DNA of 64,000 nucleotides from Chryseobacterium vrystaatense (GTDB lineage Bacteria; Bacteroidota; Bacteroidia; Flavobacteriales; Weeksellaceae): NCBI RefSeq assembly GCF_000737765.1, contig NZ_JPRI01000007.1:1-64000 (forward strand), given 5' to 3'. This document shows, piece after piece, positions 1 through 7,517 of this stretch. The notes under the pieces are model-generated. The model ran no database searches. It was given only the letters and a program-made list of their open reading frames with translations, and had not been told where the DNA came from. Each line of letters starts with the position of its first letter. The stretch's first letter is position 1. Made by a program: the position numbers and the translations under genes.

Positions 1-426
1 TGGCATTACCTGATGGACGCTCAATATAGCAGAATCGGAAATGATCTGGACAAGCCGTGTTTCACCCTGATAGCAAGAATGGATAAAACACCGCCTTACC
101 TGGTTGAAATTAGCCAAGAAGAACAAATGCAGCCTTTTATTCAAGTTGAAGGAAACGTCGTTGTTTATGAGATCTATGAGACGGATTCGCCCATGCTACA
201 GAAGATCAAAGAATTTATGGCTCATTATGGTTTGATGGATATCAAAATGCGTATGCTGAAGATACAGGAGCTTAAAGAAATCATGGGATTCCCGAAAGAT
301 TATGTGCTGATTGGAACCCAGGCAGACCAGAAAAAATTTATCGGTAACGCGGTTGAAGTAACAATGGCCCGGAAAATCTGTGAAGCTACTGCAAATCGAT
401 TATTTGAATTAAGAAAAGCAGCTTAA
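1..426 (+). CDS. C5 cytosine DNA methyltransferase, C-terminal fragment (cut by window edge)
   Basis: The frame is open from base 1, so this is the 3' end of a longer gene; an ATG at 13 is internal. The last ~140 residues carry the C-terminal signature of C5 methyltransferases: a GFPKDY block (motif IX region) followed by FIGNAV (motif X), which closes the AdoMet pocket. The PCQ catalytic loop and motif I would lie upstream and cannot be seen. Phage-borne solitary enzymes of this family usually protect phage DNA from host restriction. The stop is directly followed by the start of an adenine methyltransferase, so the two are co-transcribed. No restriction endonuclease partner is visible. Confidence 0.8.
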   Translation, partial: WHYLMDAQYSRIGNDLDKPCFTLIARMDKTPPYLVEISQEEQMQPFIQVEGNVVVYEIYETDSPMLQKIKEFMAHYGLMDIKMRMLKIQELKEIMGFPKDYVLIGTQADQKKFIGNAVEVTMARKICEATANRLFELRKAA

Positions 427-1197
427 ATGATATTAACAAGATTAGGAAATAAAAGAAGAATGAGTAAAGAATTAATCGGCCATTTTCCGGAGCACAGGAT
501 GCGAATAGAATTATTCTTTGGTGCTGGAGGTAGTTTTTTTTATCTACCTAAAGCCAAATATACTATCGTAAACGATTTAGATGATGATGTAACAAACCTT
601 TACATGGTTGTTCAAAACCATCTCAATGAATTCAGAGAGCAAATAAGAATTGTTCCATTGACTGAAAGCTTAATGAAGCACTGGAAGAGAAACAAAGAAA
701 TAGATCCTATAAAAAAAGCTTTGAGATTTATTTTCCTTTCGAATTTTTCATACATGGGGAAAGGGGATACTTTACGATTAGGGTTAGATAATGCAAAGCA
801 ATCTGTATTAAAAAATCTCGATAAAACATTTCATCTTCTCCAGGATGTTAAAATAATGAATCGAGATTTTAGAGAAGTTTTACCTGCTATTAGTTTTAGT
901 AAAGGCTTAAACGATAGAGACAAATGCTTCGTTTATTTAGACCCTATTTACCACGATACTGAACATTATTATAGTGTGCCTAAATGGAGCGAAAAAGATT
1001 CAATCGACTGTCTCGATTTAATGGTTGAATGCGGCATAAGATCAGCCATGTCGGAGTTCGATAGTGATTTTATAATTAGAGAAGCTGAAGCACGAAATCT
1101 AAATATTATTCCTCTAAAAAGCAGGGCTAACATTAAAAATAGAAGGACTGAAATTTTAATAACGAATTATAAAAGTCACAAACTATTTACAGTATGA
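427..1197 (+). CDS. D12-class adenine-specific DNA methyltransferase with DPIY motif
   Basis: A 256-residue protein resembling Dam/D12 N6-adenine methyltransferases. The N-terminus has the RLGNKRR lysine/arginine-rich block typical of the class. Residues 30-36 (FFGAGGS) form the AdoMet-binding motif I, and D172-P-I-Y175 sits at the catalytic motif IV position. The usual sequence is DPPY; the Ile in the third position is atypical and could lower or alter activity. The ATG follows the upstream C5 methyltransferase stop without a gap, indicating one operon. No endonuclease gene is nearby, which suggests a solitary methyltransferase used for anti-restriction or regulation (inference). Confidence 0.82.
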   Translation: MILTRLGNKRRMSKELIGHFPEHRMRIELFFGAGGSFFYLPKAKYTIVNDLDDDVTNLYMVVQNHLNEFREQIRIVPLTESLMKHWKRNKEIDPIKKALRFIFLSNFSYMGKGDTLRLGLDNAKQSVLKNLDKTFHLLQDVKIMNRDFREVLPAISFSKGLNDRDKCFVYLDPIYHDTEHYYSVPKWSEKDSIDCLDLMVECGIRSAMSEFDSDFIIREAEARNLNIIPLKSRANIKNRRTEILITNYKSHKLFTV

Positions 1198-1198
1198 T

Positions 1199-1387
1199 AT
1201 GGGAAAAGAATTTATCACCCGAATAATCGAATCTTCCGGAAGAACCTCAAAGCAATTTGCAATTGATATAGGAGTGAATCCAAGTACTATTCAAAAGTGG
1301 CTTTCCGGAGAACACAAACCTTCTCCAAATAATCAAATTGCTATAAGATCTAAATTTAAAAAAGAAATCGCAAAACTTTATAAATAA
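1199..1387 (+). CDS. Small helix-turn-helix (XRE-like) DNA-binding protein
   Basis: A 62-residue protein whose central part (SKQFAIDIGVNPSTIQKWLSG) has the pattern of an XRE/Cro helix-turn-helix: a turn glycine, a hydrophobic positioning helix and an S/T-I-Q-K-W recognition helix. The basic C-terminus could contact DNA. It starts one base after the stop of the adenine methyltransferase and is probably translated with it. Its target is unknown. Candidates are the TGTAA-rich non-coding stretch near 3,105-3,315 or the phage early promoter outside the window (inference). Confidence 0.65.
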   Translation: MGKEFITRIIESSGRTSKQFAIDIGVNPSTIQKWLSGEHKPSPNNQIAIRSKFKKEIAKLYK

Positions 1388-1392
1388 ATACT

Positions 1393-1743
1393 ATGAGAAC
1401 AAAAAAAAACAAACTCACATATCTAGAAAATGCTTACATCCGTATGCAAGCTGTAGACGCTCTTTATTTTGAAATTAAATATATTTTAAAAGCATTAAAG
1501 TATGAATTCAATAAAGAGCTTTTGAGACAAGGCCTACAATACTTTCAAGAATGTTATAGATCAAGACCCATAAAATATCCGGGAGATAATATTTACTTAG
1601 AAATATTCGTGTGTGGAATTAAAAAAGGGCTTAGTCAAGAAGAGGCATGCGAATATTCAAAAGCAATAATTGATCGAGAAATGAAATTTATTGATGGTAG
1701 TATTCTCTCTGGTTTTTATTACCGTGAAAATTGGTTCGATTAA
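1393..1743 (+). CDS. Hypothetical phage protein
   Basis: A 116-residue protein with no family that I recognise. It is rich in Lys, Tyr and Glu and looks largely helical and soluble, with no signal peptide or membrane segment. It sits in the same-strand run of small early-type genes, five bases after the HTH gene. A short A-rich stretch precedes the ATG, as is common in Bacteroidetes where Shine-Dalgarno sequences are weak. Coding is supported by its position in the operon and the tight spacing on both sides. Confidence 0.6.
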   Translation: MRTKKNKLTYLENAYIRMQAVDALYFEIKYILKALKYEFNKELLRQGLQYFQECYRSRPIKYPGDNIYLEIFVCGIKKGLSQEEACEYSKAIIDREMKFIDGSILSGFYYRENWFD

Positions 1744-1763
1744 CAATAAACAAAAAATAAGTT

Positions 1764-2171
1764 ATGGAAGAATTTGAAGAAATGGAAATGCCAACACCAT
1801 GTATTCATTGTGGTGATTTGTTTGATTTGAATGACGGCTACGGATCCGATAAGTGGCATCCAAATATTACAATCTGTGATAAATGCCATGAAGAAGAAGA
1901 AAAGGAAATTGAAAGAGATGAAGAGATTGAAGATTATATTGATAATCTCTCGGATGCAGAAGAAAATGTTAAACGTTATCGAAAATTACTAACCGAATTA
2001 GGAGTTGATCTTCCGGAAAAAAAACAAAATATAACCTGTTTAATGGATAAAGCTGCAAAATGGGATAAACTTGATGAAGAGATATCAAAGTTTTACGGCG
2101 ATGAAGAAGAAGAACAAGGAACTCTTCTCGATATCGGAGAAGCTGCAGCTCGTGCGTTTGGATATTTATAA
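1764..2171 (+). CDS. Small acidic zinc-ribbon-like phage protein
   Basis: A 135-residue, strongly acidic protein. Residues 13-16 (CIHC) and 38-41 (CDKC) form two CxxC knuckles spaced as in a zinc ribbon. A long Glu/Asp/Lys-rich segment follows, probably helical or coiled coil. No enzymatic motif is visible. Small zinc-ribbon proteins with acidic tails are frequent in phage early operons as protein-binding or nucleic-acid-binding accessories; the exact role here is unknown. Confidence 0.6.
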   Translation: MEEFEEMEMPTPCIHCGDLFDLNDGYGSDKWHPNITICDKCHEEEEKEIERDEEIEDYIDNLSDAEENVKRYRKLLTELGVDLPEKKQNITCLMDKAAKWDKLDEEISKFYGDEEEEQGTLLDIGEAAARAFGYL

Positions 2172-2187
2172 CAAAAAATCAATAGTT

Positions 2188-2574
2188 ATGACAAAAGAAC
2201 AGAAAATAAAAGAGGCATTTGGGGAAAGTTGGAATCGTCTTACTATATCAATGCAAAAACATATTTTAGAGGTGCATCATTGGGTTGATAGATCGCAAAA
2301 TAGAATGAATTTATCTCCAGAAGATTTAGGTTTTAACGAGAAAACAGAGTGTGAAGTTCATTGTGAATTTTGGCGACCCATTCAATTAAAAGGAATCGAA
2401 AACAACAACGGCTGGATAAAGATTGAAAGGGAAGACGATTTTCCTGATGAAGATGTACTTGTCTGTAATATCAATGGTAATAAGATAACATTTTTTCATG
2501 ATGCTCTTAAGCCTTTTGGTAAAAAATACACACACTATCAACCAATAGAAAAACCTAAACCTCCAATTTACTAG
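2188..2574 (+). CDS. DUF551-like small phage protein
   Basis: A 128-residue protein when started at the ATG at 2188. An in-frame ATG at 2071 lies deep inside the upstream gene and is less likely. The C-terminal half has the DUF551 pattern: W-I-K-I near residue 75, P-D-E-D-V-L-V, an F-F-H segment and a final T-H-Y-Q-P-I-x-K-P-x-x-P block. DUF551 proteins are small phage and prophage proteins of unknown function. It belongs to the same early-type operon. Confidence 0.6.
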   Translation: MTKEQKIKEAFGESWNRLTISMQKHILEVHHWVDRSQNRMNLSPEDLGFNEKTECEVHCEFWRPIQLKGIENNNGWIKIEREDDFPDEDVLVCNINGNKITFFHDALKPFGKKYTHYQPIEKPKPPIY

Positions 2575-2605
2575 CGACATTAAACATTTAAAAATCAAAA
2601 AAATT

Positions 2606-2938
2606 ATGAGCGACAATAAACCACTATCATTTTACGGCCAAATAGATTATACCGAATTAAGAGAAGCCTTGAAAACCGGCAAAGTAAAAGCCACCTGGGT
2701 TGATTTTAAAAACAAAGGAAAGCGTTTAATGGTTGATATCAATGTCTGGGTAAAAGAAGAGGCTGATCAATATCAGCACAACGCCTCAATCCAGGTTCAG
2801 AACAAAGAAGAATTCCAAGGTGAAAACAAGGCATTCATTGGTAATCTCAAATATAAAAAGCCAAAAGCTGTAGAAGCTTCTCCGGAATCAGTTTCGGATG
2901 CAGTAGGCAGTGATGAAGAAGACGATCTTCCTTATTAA
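2606..2938 (+). CDS. Phage protein with SSB-like acidic C-terminus
   Basis: A 110-residue protein ending in DEEDDLPY, which resembles the acidic DDDLPF tip by which bacterial single-stranded DNA-binding proteins recruit partner enzymes. The first ~85 residues contain alternating hydrophobic/charged segments that could form a small beta barrel, but a classic OB-fold SSB signature is not evident. I infer a single-strand DNA-binding or replication accessory protein. It is the last gene before a strong terminator, so it closes the operon that starts upstream of the window. Confidence 0.6.
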   Translation: MSDNKPLSFYGQIDYTELREALKTGKVKATWVDFKNKGKRLMVDINVWVKEEADQYQHNASIQVQNKEEFQGENKAFIGNLKYKKPKAVEASPESVSDAVGSDEEDDLPY

Positions 2939-2960
2939 TTTTTAAGTCGTGTGAGAATTC

Positions 2961-2992
2961 TCCCGGTGATGTATATATCACCGGGATTTTTT
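2961..2992 (+). terminator. Rho-independent terminator closing the early-type operon
   Basis: A perfect 10-bp stem, TCCCGGTGAT at 2961-2970 pairing with 2977-2986, with a 6-base loop, followed by ATTTTTT. It lies 22 bases after the SSB-tail gene. Confidence 0.9.
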
Positions 2993-3046
2993 ATGATCGA
3001 TTCTCAGCGGTTTAATTTACAGTTCCAAAATCATTGCTAAAACAAA

Positions 3047-3086
3047 GGGGAGGGGCAAGCTTTCAATCCTCCCCACACCCCCCCCC
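3047..3086. repeat. G/C-rich inverted repeat and C9 homopolymer
   Basis: GGGGAGG at 3047-3053 is the inverse complement of CCTCCCC at 3068-3074, and a run of nine C residues follows at 3078-3086. These are conspicuous in an otherwise AT-rich non-coding stretch and could form a hairpin; the C9 tract is also prone to length variation. Confidence 0.6.
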
Positions 3087-3104
3087 ATAAAATTTATTTA
3101 TTTT

Positions 3105-3315
3105 TGTAATATTGTAATTAAGAACCAAAAACCCCGAATTGTAAGGGCTTACAGTATATTTTATTTTTTGTAATACTTAATTAGTAATTACAAAATAATT
3201 GTAATAAAAAAGAGTATTACAAAACTCTTACAAATCCTCTTTCGAGGTATTACAAGCTTTATTAAAATACAAATGACTGATAATCATTTAGTTATTACAT
3301 AATTACAGACTTACA
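3105..3315. promoter_or_regulatory. Cluster of 13 TGTAA(T/G) hexamers in a non-coding stretch
   Basis: The 460-base gap between 2,939 and 3,399 has no gene. Within 211 bases it contains TGTAA(T/G) in forward orientation at 3105, 3113, 3140, 3169 and 3200. In reverse orientation it occurs at 3148, 3187, 3216, 3227, 3249, 3294, 3302 and 3310. Forward copies dominate the left half and reverse copies fill the right end. The pair at 3140-3153 forms a near-perfect palindrome around GG. By rough base-composition reasoning about one copy would be expected by chance. It could be an operator array or an iteron-type replication origin; the sequence alone does not decide. Confidence 0.65.
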
Positions 3316-3376
3316 AAAAAAAATCAAACTTTTAGTATTTTTATGAGTTATCTATAGTATCAAATGATATAAATTG

Positions 3377-3384
3377 TATCTTTG
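3377..3384 (+). promoter_or_regulatory. -7 promoter box TATCTTTG ahead of the 3400 gene
   Basis: It matches the Bacteroidetes TAnnTTTG consensus exactly and lies 15 bases upstream of the ATG at 3400. No clear TTTG -33 element is seen at the usual distance, so an activator bound in the adjacent TGTAA cluster may be needed (inference). Confidence 0.6.
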
Positions 3385-3399
3385 CGTAAAGACTAATAG

Positions 3400-3798
3400 A
3401 TGAAGTCAGAACGTTTATATATCAGTAAGTTATATCTTATTTCTGCTGCTGACCTGTATGATGGCATTCAGGATGAAGAAATTATTTTTAAAACTCAAAA
3501 TCTAGAGCCAATTTACATTACTCCTGGGACCGCTTTTTATACTTGGGATCGTAAAAACACCTCTTCCGGATATTATTATATTAATGAAATAGTCTACTCA
3601 GAACCCGGTCTTGGTGATCAAAATTCAATTGCAGAATTAAATAAGACAAAAGCTATTGTGGCAATCACTCAAAATGGAAGGAAAATAGTCATGTACAGAA
3701 ATGATTATTTCAACAATCTTAAATTGGTTCCAGAGGTTGATTCTACAACGGACCGCACACGTATAAAATTTTCACTTTCCAGTTTGGATGTATTATAA
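3400..3798 (+). CDS. Hypothetical phage protein, spike/lysis region
   Basis: A 132-residue protein with no recognised domain. It appears mostly beta, with alternating Ile/Tyr/Val strands, and has no signal peptide or membrane segment. It is the first gene after the early/late boundary and has its own -7 box. It is followed, overlapping or nearly so, by another unknown gene and then by tail-type proteins, so a virion or assembly role is plausible but not shown. Confidence 0.55.
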   Translation: MKSERLYISKLYLISAADLYDGIQDEEIIFKTQNLEPIYITPGTAFYTWDRKNTSSGYYYINEIVYSEPGLGDQNSIAELNKTKAIVAITQNGRKIVMYRNDYFNNLKLVPEVDSTTDRTRIKFSLSSLDVL

Positions 3799-4351
3799 AA
3801 TGATAAGACTTCGCCCAATAGAAATTCCTGGTTACTTAATTCCTTTTATTTTGAAGGAATGTGATGGTATTTCAATTCTGAAAGATGGCGGAGAGTATAA
3901 ACAAATTCTTATTGAGCCTAAAAGCGTTCTGGGGCAGTTCCTATATGCCAGACTTAAATATGAAAAACCTATACGTGAATTTTGTCTCACAATATATGCG
4001 AACACAGAAGGTAAAAAGAAAGTTTTTTCTACGGAAATTTTAAATTTTTACAATACTGCTGAATTCTCAATTGATTTGTCTTTTGATGACTTGGAGTGTT
4101 TTTATAAGTTTATTGACTCTTATTTCAGAACTTACTTTTGCTTTTTCATAAAAGGTTATTGTAAAGGTAATATTTACAAAAGCAAAATTAAGAAAGCAAT
4201 AGATGAGTTTTGTGATATGTATGATCTTTATGAGTATGGTTATTCACAGAATCAAATGCGAATATTATATTACCGGTACACCAACAATGGAGTTCTTTCG
4301 CTTTTCCAAAATAATAACAAATTGAATTACGGCTTTTTTGGTGTAACATAA
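3788..4351 (+). CDS. Hypothetical phage protein
   Basis: A 187-residue protein without a family that I recognise. It is rich in Phe and Tyr, with a likely helical C-terminal half. The ATG at 3788 overlaps the upstream gene by 11 bases. A second in-frame ATG at 3800, preceded by TAAA, is an equally good start and would give 183 residues. The last codons overlap the upstream half of a late promoter element used by the next gene. Confidence 0.55.
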   Translation: MYYKMIRLRPIEIPGYLIPFILKECDGISILKDGGEYKQILIEPKSVLGQFLYARLKYEKPIREFCLTIYANTEGKKKVFSTEILNFYNTAEFSIDLSFDDLECFYKFIDSYFRTYFCFFIKGYCKGNIYKSKIKKAIDEFCDMYDLYEYGYSQNQMRILYYRYTNNGVLSLFQNNNKLNYGFFGVT

Positions 4352-4377
4352 TAATCACGCTCTGAATTGGACTTTTG
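4341..4377 (+). promoter_or_regulatory. Phage late promoter element, copy 1 (spike module)
   Basis: GTGTAAC at 4341-4347, preceded by CTTTTTTG, then exactly 22 bases, then GACTTTTG at 4370-4377, which differs from TAnnTTTG only in the first base. The same arrangement occurs at 9350, 13186, 20102 and 27112. The start codon of the controlled gene is at 4391. Confidence 0.65.
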
Positions 4378-4390
4378 TAAAAAAAATTGA

Positions 4391-5056
4391 ATGTCTAATT
4401 TCAGATTGAACGCGCGAAAACCGAAAAACAGTGCGGGGCTTCCTACACCAAAAGGAGAGCTTTATCTTCTTTACATACAGGATATTGTTTCACTACCTCC
4501 GGTAGCCGAAAAAGGAATTCTATGTAATGGAGATATTCACTTAAAAAATGGGCGAAGATTTCATATACTGTATTTGACTCCCAGTACACAAAAAAGAAAT
4601 ATAAAATCTGACGGAGAAGTTGATTCCAGAGGGTTTAAAAAGAAAGTCACCGGGAATTTTCCTGGAGATGACTTGGAAATTCATCAATTCGTTAAAAATA
4701 ATATTAATCAGGGTTTTGTCATAATAATGAATTCTTATGATAAACAATACCATCGGATTTATGGAAGTATTGAAAATCCTTTGTATTTCACGGGAGATTT
4801 TAATGATGATGATTCTGGAAAAGGATATGAGTTAACATTTGAACAAAACTTTGCAGACGAAAATCCACTTCTCTTTTATAATGGAACAATTGTACTTGAT
4901 GAAAGCGCTATTGAGGATCCAGATATAAATTTTGACGGTTTATTTGCAAGGCGAGATGGTTCGAATCTTAATAAGGATCAAGTAGATAAATGGGCAGAGA
5001 TGCTCGAAGGAAAATTTATAAGAGAAAATTTTTTCCCAATTAATAACCAATGGTAA
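4391..5056 (+). CDS. Tail-associated virion protein, paralogue of the gene at 12323
   Basis: A 221-residue protein. Its first ~165 residues align throughout with the product of 12323-13135. Shared points are a Lys-rich N-terminus ending in (N/S)AG-x-PTPK, then a (Q/D)DIVS-P-V segment, a TPSTQ/TAPTQ block, a GFVIIM/GFIIIY strand, and LTFEQ followed by FYNG. The copy at 12323 is a probable tail-tube protein. This one has lost that protein's C-terminal beta domain and instead ends in a ~50-residue acidic/helical tail. It lies directly ahead of the spike gene and may join the spike to the tail (inference). It has its own late promoter. Confidence 0.6.
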   Translation: MSNFRLNARKPKNSAGLPTPKGELYLLYIQDIVSLPPVAEKGILCNGDIHLKNGRRFHILYLTPSTQKRNIKSDGEVDSRGFKKKVTGNFPGDDLEIHQFVKNNINQGFVIIMNSYDKQYHRIYGSIENPLYFTGDFNDDDSGKGYELTFEQNFADENPLLFYNGTIVLDESAIEDPDINFDGLFARRDGSNLNKDQVDKWAEMLEGKFIRENFFPINNQW

Positions 5057-5065
5057 TTTAGTTTT

Positions 5066-6556
5066 ATGACGAATTTTTTAGTTCCTGTAACAGTAGATGT
5101 TTTGCCTAAGATTTCAGATTTAAAAGGTAAGCAAGGAATGTTCATACTTCCTGATGGGTCTATTAATATTAATAGACAGAATGGTACTTGGGTGATCATA
5201 AATAAAAAATCTGATCATGCAGGTGTTTTAAAGCCTACAGATATCCCGGTTGTTCATCCAGGTGATGCTAAGTGGTATTGGGCTCGTGCAGGTACATATA
5301 CTAATGCTGGTGGTGTTATTATTGAAAATTTTGGTATTATTTCCTACAGTGGTACTAAGTGGGAAAAGAATGAACTTGAAATTCCTGCAGGAAGTGAATA
5401 TTTAGATTTAGTTGATTCCGGTCTGCCTAATAATCTATTCAATATTAACAGTACCGGGATACAGTTGGGAAAGGCTATAAATTCTGCGTTTAATCTCGGT
5501 GATTTTGCAGGATTTAAATTATCTCACTGGATTCCTGCGGAACCAAATACACAGTATACGTGGCTAAAGTACGGTATTGGCGGCCGTCATATGCAATTTA
5601 CAAAAGCAGATAAAACAAAGGTTGCCAGTTCCCCAGGAGGTGCTACTGTAGGAATACAGGGTGGTACGCCCAATGTAAGGTTTACTTTTACTACTCCTTC
5701 TGATTGTTTCGGTGTATATTATAATTGTATGTCAAATGGTGAAGCTCAAATCCCTCCTCAACTTATGCTCGTTAAGGGAAATGGATTAAAATCCGACGGT
5801 ATTACAGAGCTGGACTTTATACCTTTTGGAAACTCTTCATCTAACTCTGTAATTGTCGCGCAATCTGGGCTCACATTGATCGCAGATAATCTTAAAGAAG
5901 GCGCTAAAATGGGAGGCAATCTTATCGCTACAGTTAATATTTTGCCAGCATTTGTCCAACCTATACCTCCTAATTTTATGACTATTGTCGCATCTGGGAC
6001 ATCTATCACGAACGGTGTTGGGTCAGATGGGGGCTTTGGAGTCGATCTCAGTAGAACCTGGAGATTCATTTTGCAAACGACTTTACGCAATGTATTGGGG
6101 AGGTCCATTAACATTATCAATGGAGGGGGTAATGGCCAGAATACAACAGCAATGAGAAATGCGTTTCCGGCATTGCTCACAGGTGTTTCTGGGCAGGTTG
6201 TGATTATTGAAGGGGCTATAAACGACTGTCAAACGTCAGGAGCTGGAATTCCGGTTGCTACTACCATAGATAATCTGACCAGCATGGTTGATACTGCTAT
6301 AAGCACGGGTAATGTTCCCATTCTTACCACGCCGATGCCGATTGATATAGCTGCTTCAGGTATGGGAGTATATACAAATCAAAAGAGATGTGATTTGGCT
6401 TTTGCTGTGAGGAGAATTGCGAAGGCAAAAAATGTCCGATTAATAGATTTCGATAGTTTGGCAAACAACGATTATAGCCTAATGATGGATGGCTTACATC
6501 CGAATCCTAAGGGCTATTTATTTATGGCTAACGCGTTAAGCTCTGTGTTTGTCTAA
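5066..6556 (+). CDS. Tail spike/fibre with C-terminal SGNH (GDSL-like) hydrolase
   Basis: A 496-residue protein. The N-terminal ~115 residues resemble a short phage fibre/attachment module. Residues ~120-270 form a beta-rich section that may bind carbohydrate. From ~300 onward the protein has an SGNH hydrolase layout: block I with the nucleophile S313 in SGTSITNG, a GGGNGQ oxyanion block, block III with N386 in EGAIND, and block V with D475-x-x-H478 in DGLHPN. SGNH enzymes on tails typically de-esterify surface polysaccharides, so this probably removes acetyl or acyl groups from the host capsule or LPS during adsorption. Block I reads GTS, not the classical GDS. Confidence 0.8.
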   Translation: MTNFLVPVTVDVLPKISDLKGKQGMFILPDGSININRQNGTWVIINKKSDHAGVLKPTDIPVVHPGDAKWYWARAGTYTNAGGVIIENFGIISYSGTKWEKNELEIPAGSEYLDLVDSGLPNNLFNINSTGIQLGKAINSAFNLGDFAGFKLSHWIPAEPNTQYTWLKYGIGGRHMQFTKADKTKVASSPGGATVGIQGGTPNVRFTFTTPSDCFGVYYNCMSNGEAQIPPQLMLVKGNGLKSDGITELDFIPFGNSSSNSVIVAQSGLTLIADNLKEGAKMGGNLIATVNILPAFVQPIPPNFMTIVASGTSITNGVGSDGGFGVDLSRTWRFILQTTLRNVLGRSINIINGGGNGQNTTAMRNAFPALLTGVSGQVVIIEGAINDCQTSGAGIPVATTIDNLTSMVDTAISTGNVPILTTPMPIDIAASGMGVYTNQKRCDLAFAVRRIAKAKNVRLIDFDSLANNDYSLMMDGLHPNPKGYLFMANALSSVFV

Positions 6557-6560
6557 AATT

Positions 6561-6812
6561 TCACCAGACATGTGCTTCCATATGCCAATCTATACATGCT
6601 TTTAGTTCAGAGATTATTCTGAGCTTGATTTCAATCCGATCAGATTGGGATGATGAAGCTTTAAGTTGGCGTTGTAGATCACTTAGTTTTTCAGAAGAAA
6701 GATTATTAATGAAAAACTCATACTTCAGCTTTTCAAGCTTGGAATCAAGCCTTGGTTCGCTGAAGAAAATCCGGTAAAATCTGCTTTCAATGGCTTTGAC
6801 TAAGTTTTTCAT
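6561..6812 (-). CDS. Small basic reverse-strand phage protein
   Basis: An 83-residue, mostly helical and charged protein with no recognised domain, encoded opposite to its neighbours. A TATATTTG box on the minus strand (6832-6839) lies about 19 bases ahead of its ATG. The gene fills the gap between the spike and the lysis cassette with little overlap, which supports it being real. It could be a lysogenically expressed cargo gene, as reverse-strand genes inside late operons often are. Confidence 0.55.
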   Translation of the reverse strand: MKNLVKAIESRFYRIFFSEPRLDSKLEKLKYEFFINNLSSEKLSDLQRQLKASSSQSDRIEIKLRIISELKACIDWHMEAHVW

Positions 6813-6831
6813 AAAGTAAAATTAAGAAAAA

Positions 6832-6839
6832 CAAATATA
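6832..6839 (-). promoter_or_regulatory. -7 box TATATTTG (minus strand) for the 6561-6812 gene
   Basis: The plus-strand sequence CAAATATA is the inverse of a perfect TAnnTTTG box, placed 19 bases before the minus-strand start codon. Confidence 0.5.
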
Positions 6840-6850
6840 AAGAATTTAAA

Positions 6851-7114
6851 ATGAAAGGTTTTTTCTACACATTAATTGGATGGCTTGGAATCGAAGTTCT
6901 AAGTACCAACAATGCGATATTAATCAGGATACCTGAAGGGTCTTACGGATGGTATTTACTATTATTTATTAATTTCTTTTTTCTTTTTTATGGAATGTAT
7001 TCAATATACAGGATTATTAAGAAGGCAATTAGATGTTATCAGTTTAAAAATTTTAGAAGAATAAAACAAAGACAAGAAAATGCCGGAAAAAGAAATCAAA
7101 ATAGTGATCACTGA
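6851..7114 (+). CDS. Small membrane protein of the lysis cassette (holin/antiholin candidate)
   Basis: An 87-residue protein. A hydrophobic N-terminal segment (about residues 3-18) and a strong transmembrane helix at about 33-56 are followed by a very basic cytoplasmic tail. This size and topology fit a holin or antiholin, but small membrane proteins of other function look alike. It overlaps the next membrane protein gene by 35 bases and precedes a spanin and an endolysin, so the lysis context is strong. Confidence 0.55.
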   Translation: MKGFFYTLIGWLGIEVLSTNNAILIRIPEGSYGWYLLLFINFFFLFYGMYSIYRIIKKAIRCYQFKNFRRIKQRQENAGKRNQNSDH

Positions 7115-7517
7115 TGGACTTCTTAATTGGCCATATTCTTCTAATGACTGGATTATAATTGTATTAGCAATATCTGCTTATTTCTTCAGAATGTATCTTA
7201 TTTATAAAAATATAGATAGCAAAAATCCTAAAGTGATTGATTGGATAGGAATTTTTGTTCTGACAATATTAAGTACTATCTCGCTTTATGAGATGGCTCT
7301 TCATTATCAGTGGCCCCTGAAGGTTTTCTTTCTTCCATTCGCGCTATCAGTTATCCTGGCTAAGGATCTTTCGGATTGGCTATTTATGACCAAGGACGGA
7401 AAAGATTTTGTTATTCACACTTTTAAAGAAATTTTATCTGGAGTCCTAAAAAACTTCGGATATATCAAACAAAACAAAAATTCTGACAATGAAGAAAATA
7501 ATACTACTGACGTTTAG
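7080..7517 (+). CDS. Putative holin, three membrane helices
   Basis: A 145-residue protein with three predicted transmembrane helices at about 22-44, 51-73 and 78-102 and a charged C-terminal tail ending in an Asn/Glu/Thr-rich stretch. That is the class I holin layout. It lies immediately ahead of a spanin-like lipoprotein and the endolysin, which lacks its own export signal and so needs a holin. It overlaps the upstream gene by 35 bases and the downstream gene by 29 bases. Which of the two small membrane proteins forms the pore cannot be settled from sequence. Confidence 0.6.
   Translation: MPEKEIKIVITDGLLNWPYSSNDWIIIVLAISAYFFRMYLIYKNIDSKNPKVIDWIGIFVLTILSTISLYEMALHYQWPLKVFFLPFALSVILAKDLSDWLFMTKDGKDFVIHTFKEILSGVLKNFGYIKQNKNSDNEENNTTDV

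Noticed and set aside
587..593. ATGTAAC inside the first adenine methyltransferase gene as another late promoter
   Set aside because: No -7 box exists 22 bases downstream and it lies within coding sequence without a following start.
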